A stretch of DNA of 35,114 nucleotides from positions 1 through 35,114 of the forward strand of contig CAIZPP010000226.1 in assembly GCA_903934875.1 (NCBI GenBank), written 5' to 3'. Position 1 is the first letter of the stretch, and each line of letters starts with the position of its first letter. Source of the DNA: an uncultured Methylococcaceae bacterium. GTDB taxonomy: Bacteria; Pseudomonadota; Gammaproteobacteria; Methylococcales; Methylococcaceae. Below, piece by piece: positions 31,826 through 35,114 of the stretch. The position numbers and the translations under genes are program-made. The notes beneath the pieces are model-generated. The model worked only from the letters and a program-made list of their open reading frames with translations. It searched no databases and was not told the origin of the DNA.

Positions 31826-31954
31826 TTTCTAGTTAAATGTACGGCATAGCCATTCTAAAGACACCATGCACACAGCCAAGCACATAGAACTAAGCAATAG
31901 TTTAAACCTCAAGGCGCACTATCTGCCGGCCCGGCGCCCGGTGCGGGGGCGCAG

Positions 31955-33112
31955 ATGAATGCCAACGCGGGCGATGCCAAAGCGGGTGGGGTCAGCCTCG
32001 TGCGCATTGGCGGGGCGGACACCGTCACCCTCCAATTCACGGGTGACTGGGTGCATGGGGCGGTGCTTGCCAAACCGGTTGGGGCCGTGCTTGCCGAACT
32101 GGACACCGGGCAAAAACCGCGCCGCGCCCTGTTGCAAACCCATGATCTGGCGGAGTGGGACAGCCGCTTGCCGACTTATCTTCTCGGCATCGTCGATTGG
32201 TGCCAGCGGGAAGGCGTGGAAGTGGACGTGTCCGGGTTGCCTGAAGGGGTGCGGGGCTTGCTGAAACTGGCGCGTTCGGTTCCCGAGCGCAGCGGGGTGA
32301 GGCGGTCGGCGGAAGGCGCGCCGCTGCTGGCTGAGGTCGGCAAGTGGGTGTTAGGCGGGTTGAAAGACACGAAGGGGTTGGTTTATTTCATCGGCGAAGC
32401 CATTTTGGCCGGTGTTGCCCTGCTGCGCGGCAAGGCGCGGTTCCGCTCCGTGGATATGGCCTTGTGCATACAAGAGGCCGGGCCTTCGGCGCTTGCCATT
32501 GTCACCCTGATCAGCTTGTTGGTGGGCTTGATCCTGGCTTTCGTGGGCGCGGTGCAATTGTCGATGTTCGGTGCGCAGATTTACATTGCCGATTTGGTGG
32601 GGCTTGGGACTGTGCGCGAGATGGGTGCGTTGATGACGGCGGTCATTATATCCGGGCGCACCGGGGCGGCTTATGCGGCGCAACTCGGTACGATGAACGT
32701 CAACAGCGAGATCGACGCGCTCAAAACCATGGGCATTTCGCCGATGGAATTTCTGGTGTTGCCGCGCATGTTGGCATTGGTTCTGATGATGCCCTTGCTG
32801 GCCTTATACGCCGATTTGATGGGCATTGTAGGGGGGGCTCTGGTGACGGTCAGCGCTTTTGACGTGTCTTTGGTCCAATACTACAACGAGACCCGCCGGG
32901 CGGTCCATTTGCACGATTTCGGCATCGGCTTGGGGAAGAGCCTGGTGTTCGCCGTATTGATCGCCACGGCAGGTTGCATGAGGGGTATGCAATGCGGGCG
33001 CAGCGCCTCGGCGGTGGGCGATGCGGCGACGGCGGCGGTAGTCAACAGCATCGTCTACATCGTGGTGGCGGATTCCCTGATCACCCTGATTTGCAATCGC
33101 TTGGGGATTTGA
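31955..33112 (+). CDS. mlaE: MlaE-type ABC permease with N-terminal STAS domain
   Basis: This 385-aa protein is the permease of an MCE/Mla lipid transporter. The first about 100 residues form a STAS-like domain (VTLQFTGDWVHG... HDLAEWDSRLPTYLLGIVDW). In E. coli Mla that role is a separate MlaB. The MlaE core follows: about five transmembrane helices, with LGTVREMGALMTAVIISGRT, the A-A-Q-L-G-T-M-x-V-x-x-E-I-D-A-L motif and MEFLVLPRMLALVLMMPLL. It is the first gene of a three-gene operon, divergent from rep, with a GGGGGCGCAG ribosome site before ATG 31955. Confidence 0.9.
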   Translation: MNANAGDAKAGGVSLVRIGGADTVTLQFTGDWVHGAVLAKPVGAVLAELDTGQKPRRALLQTHDLAEWDSRLPTYLLGIVDWCQREGVEVDVSGLPEGVRGLLKLARSVPERSGVRRSAEGAPLLAEVGKWVLGGLKDTKGLVYFIGEAILAGVALLRGKARFRSVDMALCIQEAGPSALAIVTLISLLVGLILAFVGAVQLSMFGAQIYIADLVGLGTVREMGALMTAVIISGRTGAAYAAQLGTMNVNSEIDALKTMGISPMEFLVLPRMLALVLMMPLLALYADLMGIVGGALVTVSAFDVSLVQYYNETRRAVHLHDFGIGLGKSLVFAVLIATAGCMRGMQCGRSASAVGDAATAAVVNSIVYIVVADSLITLICNRLGI

Positions 33113-33131
33113 TGGGCGTTTTTGCGAGGCA

Positions 33132-33917
33132 ATGGTGATACCGCATATCACAGTAAAGGATTTGACTATGGCCTACGGAGATTTCGTGATCCAGCGGGAT
33201 CTGAGTTTCACCGTGTCTCGCGGCGATGTGTTCATCATCATGGGCGGCTCGGGCTGCGGCAAAAGCACCCTGCTCAAACACCTGATCGGCCTCCAGAAAC
33301 CCGTCAAGGGGGAAGTGTTTTACGATGCCACCGACTTCTGGCGGGCGGATTTGGAAGAACGGGTGCTGGTCATGCGCCGCAGCGGTGTGCTCTATCAAAG
33401 CGGGGCACTGTTCAGTTCGCTGACCCTGTCGGAAAATATCGCCTTGCCTCTGGCCGAGTTCACGCGCCTGGGCCGCAGCGAAATCCAAGGCATCGTTTCC
33501 TACAAGCTGGCTTTGGTCGGGCTGGCCGGTTTCGAGGACTATTACCCCGCCGAGATATCAGGCGGAATGCAAAAGCGTGCCGGGCTGGCCCGCGCCATGG
33601 CCTTGGACCCTGAGATTCTGTTTTTCGACGAGCCGTCGGCGGGGCTGGACCCGGTCAGCGCCCGTTTGCTGGACGATCTGATCATCAACCTGCGCGACAC
33701 CCTGGGTACGACCATTGTGGTCGTCACCCACGAATTGGCCAGTATTTTCGCCATCGGCAACAATTCGGTGTTTCTTGATGCCGACAGCAAAACCATGCTG
33801 GCGACCGGCGACCCCAAACAATTGTTGGCGGAGTCCGCCGACCCCAAAATCATCCAGTTTCTGACCCGAGGCGAAGGCAATGCTGACACCCACACCCCGA
33901 AGGAGGCCAAACCATGA
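33132..33917 (+). CDS. mlaF: MlaF-type ABC ATPase
   Basis: This 261-aa ATP-binding subunit powers lipid movement by the Mla-type transporter. The Walker A motif is GGSGCGKST, the Q-loop lies in GVLYQSGALFSSLTLSENIA, the signature is EISGGMQKRAGLARAMA, Walker B is PEILFFDEPSAGLDP, and the H-loop is VVVTHEL. The start is ATG 33132, 19 bp after mlaE. The last 4 bp overlap the MCE gene (ATGA). Confidence 0.94.
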   Translation: MVIPHITVKDLTMAYGDFVIQRDLSFTVSRGDVFIIMGGSGCGKSTLLKHLIGLQKPVKGEVFYDATDFWRADLEERVLVMRRSGVLYQSGALFSSLTLSENIALPLAEFTRLGRSEIQGIVSYKLALVGLAGFEDYYPAEISGGMQKRAGLARAMALDPEILFFDEPSAGLDPVSARLLDDLIINLRDTLGTTIVVVTHELASIFAIGNNSVFLDADSKTMLATGDPKQLLAESADPKIIQFLTRGEGNADTHTPKEAKP

Positions 33918-34960
33918 GTAAGCCAGTCAATCCCATGGCCATCGGCGGCTTCACCGTTGGCGCGTTGGTGCTTTTGGTGGCCGGGCTGCTGATGTTCGGG
34001 GGCGGGCAGATTTTCAACGCCGACAAAGTCCGCTTTGTGGTGTTCTTCGATTCCTCGCTCAACGGCTTGGAGGTCGGTGCGCCGGTCAAAATGCAGGGCG
34101 TCAAGATTGGCATGGTGACGGATATCAGGCTTGAGATCGACCCTAAGACCGCCAAAGTCTACAAACCCGTGGTGGTCGAAATAGACCGCAAAAGTTTTGT
34201 CGGATTGCAGGGGAGGCCCGAGGAGATCAGCGGTGACCGCAAGCGGCAGCAGGAAAATGTGGACCGGCTGGTCAGCGAGGGCTTCCGCGCCCGCCTTGAG
34301 ATGCAAAGCCTGCTGACTGGCTTGCTGTTTGTCGATTTTGCCATGTACCCCGACAAGCCTGCCCAATATACCCGTTTGGACTATGAGGGCCTGATTGAAT
34401 TGCCCTGCATACCCACCACCGTGGATGAGATTCGCAGCACCGCCGAAGAACTGATGGAGAAGCTGCGGTCCGTGCCGCTGGATAAAATGGTCGCTGATTT
34501 CAGTGCGACCCTGGGTGAAATCCGCAACCTGTTGGCATCGAAGGAAATCAAGCAGTCCAACGCCGCTTTGGCAAAGACTTTGCAGGAGATGGAGAAGACC
34601 ATGGGCACGCTGAACCGGAATCTGGAGCCTCTGCTGAGTGAAAGCAAAGCGACCATCACCAGTGCCAATGCCTTGATGCAGGATTCGCGCTCCATGCTCA
34701 ACGACACCCGCCGCGATGTGAAGCCAGTCCTCGCCGGTGCCGAAAAGGCCGTGTCGGCGGCGGCGGCCGCGCTGGATACCGCGAATGTGACTTTGCAAAA
34801 AGCCCAGTCCGCCATTGTGACGGTGGAAGATTCGGTGGGTACGGACTCCGCCTTGAACGAAACCCTGCTTGCGTTGAAGGATGCCGCCCGCTCCACCAAG
34901 AACCTGGCCGATTACCTGGAACGCCACCCGGAGTCGCTGGTTTTCGGGAAGGGCCACTGA
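33914..34960 (+). CDS. mlaD: MCE-domain substrate-binding protein (MlaD-like)
   Basis: This 348-aa inner-membrane-anchored MCE protein has a signal-anchor helix (about residues 10-32, GGFTVGALVLLVAGLLMFGG). The MCE domain (about 40-120) contains VFFDSSLNGLEVGAPVKMQG and VKIGMVTDIRL. A long helical region from about 170 follows, ending in a short tail. It is much longer than E. coli MlaD (183 aa) and resembles PqiB/LetB-like single-MCE proteins whose helices form a periplasmic tube. It overlaps mlaF by 4 bp. A PqiC-type lipoprotein often follows such genes, but here a MITE begins 4 bp after the stop. Confidence 0.9.
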   Translation: MSKPVNPMAIGGFTVGALVLLVAGLLMFGGGQIFNADKVRFVVFFDSSLNGLEVGAPVKMQGVKIGMVTDIRLEIDPKTAKVYKPVVVEIDRKSFVGLQGRPEEISGDRKRQQENVDRLVSEGFRARLEMQSLLTGLLFVDFAMYPDKPAQYTRLDYEGLIELPCIPTTVDEIRSTAEELMEKLRSVPLDKMVADFSATLGEIRNLLASKEIKQSNAALAKTLQEMEKTMGTLNRNLEPLLSESKATITSANALMQDSRSMLNDTRRDVKPVLAGAEKAVSAAAAALDTANVTLQKAQSAIVTVEDSVGTDSALNETLLALKDAARSTKNLADYLERHPESLVFGKGH

Positions 34961-34963
34961 GTA

Positions 34964-35039
34964 ACTGATGTTACGCACAGGCCCCTGTGCTGTTATCTGC
35001 AAAGGATTGCCGATGTGCGAATTCGTTTTGGAGTGTCAA
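34964..35039. repeat. Family A MITE, left part, interrupted by a family C element
   Basis: It starts ACTGATGTTACGCA and matches the 28139 copy almost base for base for 76 bp, up to GGAGTGTCAA. There the sequence switches to the family C terminus. The left flank is GAGTA. The right half is presumably beyond the window. Confidence 0.8.
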
Positions 35040-35114
35040 CAGCAATTCTCATTTTGGCTCGAAGCCGCGTCATTTCGGCAGGGATGCCGAAATCCAGGCC
35101 AAGGACGGTAACAA
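35040..35114. repeat. Family C element, left part, nested in the MITE
   Basis: CAGCAATTCTCA followed by GTCATTTCGGCAGGGATGCC and CCAAGGACGGTAAC matches the right half of 13378-13572 read in reverse. It is cut by the window end. Confidence 0.8.

Overview
The window reads as chromosomal DNA of a gammaproteobacterium. The evidence is conserved gammaproteobacterial gene neighbourhoods: ndk-rlmN-pilF-hisS-yfgM-bamB-der, iscR-iscS, rpmB-rpmG, and gshB-tonB-yqgE. Many small palindromic repeats and the mix of cytochrome peroxidase, Mla and Rpn genes would fit a methanotroph-like or sulfur-oxidiser-like lineage, but I cannot fix the genus from sequence alone.

Left end (1-3640), accessory DNA, all on the minus strand. 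The end of an IS3-family element cuts off a small gene that is translationally coupled (GTGA overlap) to a RecF/OLD-type ATPase. Upstream lie an HNH nuclease and an unrecognised 164-188 aa protein. The cut gene starts with an E-G-x-x-D Toprim-like motif, so this looks like a disabled ATPase-Toprim defence pair. A 163-bp MITE (family A, 5-bp target duplication) carrying a terminator-like hairpin sits beside the der terminator.

Core block (3669-15707, minus strand). The order read along the transcript is iscR, iscS, [repeat-rich gap], ATPase, DUF4435 Toprim protein, iscA, ndk, rlmN, pilF, hisS, yfgM, bamB, der. The ATPase/DUF4435 pair has the architecture of the PARIS (AriA/AriB) anti-phage system and is wedged between iscS and iscA, where iscU would be expected. 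iscU, hscBA and fdx are absent here, as are rodZ and ispG between pilF and hisS.

Middle (15866-24035): a membrane-anchored protein of unknown function; a small antitoxin-like gene overlapping a truncated PIN-domain toxin remnant; a 592-aa protein with a hydrophobic hairpin between long coiled coils, resembling alpha-helical pore-forming toxins; a dihaem cytochrome c peroxidase; and a degP-like protease followed by a CHASE-GGDEF protein with a degenerate active site.

Right (24036-35114). rpmG and rpmB (minus) are followed by gshB, a TonB-family gene and yqgE (plus), an Rpn-type nuclease, and about 1.7 kb of repeats including a probable group II intron fragment. Next comes what looks like a complete plasmid-type replication origin inside a chromosome: an AT-rich unwinding-like element, ten identical 18-bp iterons in one orientation, two perfect DnaA boxes, and a full-length Rep gene pointing at them. 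The window closes with a three-gene Mla-type lipid transporter (STAS-permease, ATPase, MCE protein) and a family A MITE into which a family C palindromic element has inserted.

The most interesting items are the chromosomal iteron origin, the PARIS-like pair inside the isc locus, the second ATPase-Toprim pair cut by an IS, the pore-forming-toxin-like protein, and at least four MITE families, three with recognisable target-site duplications.
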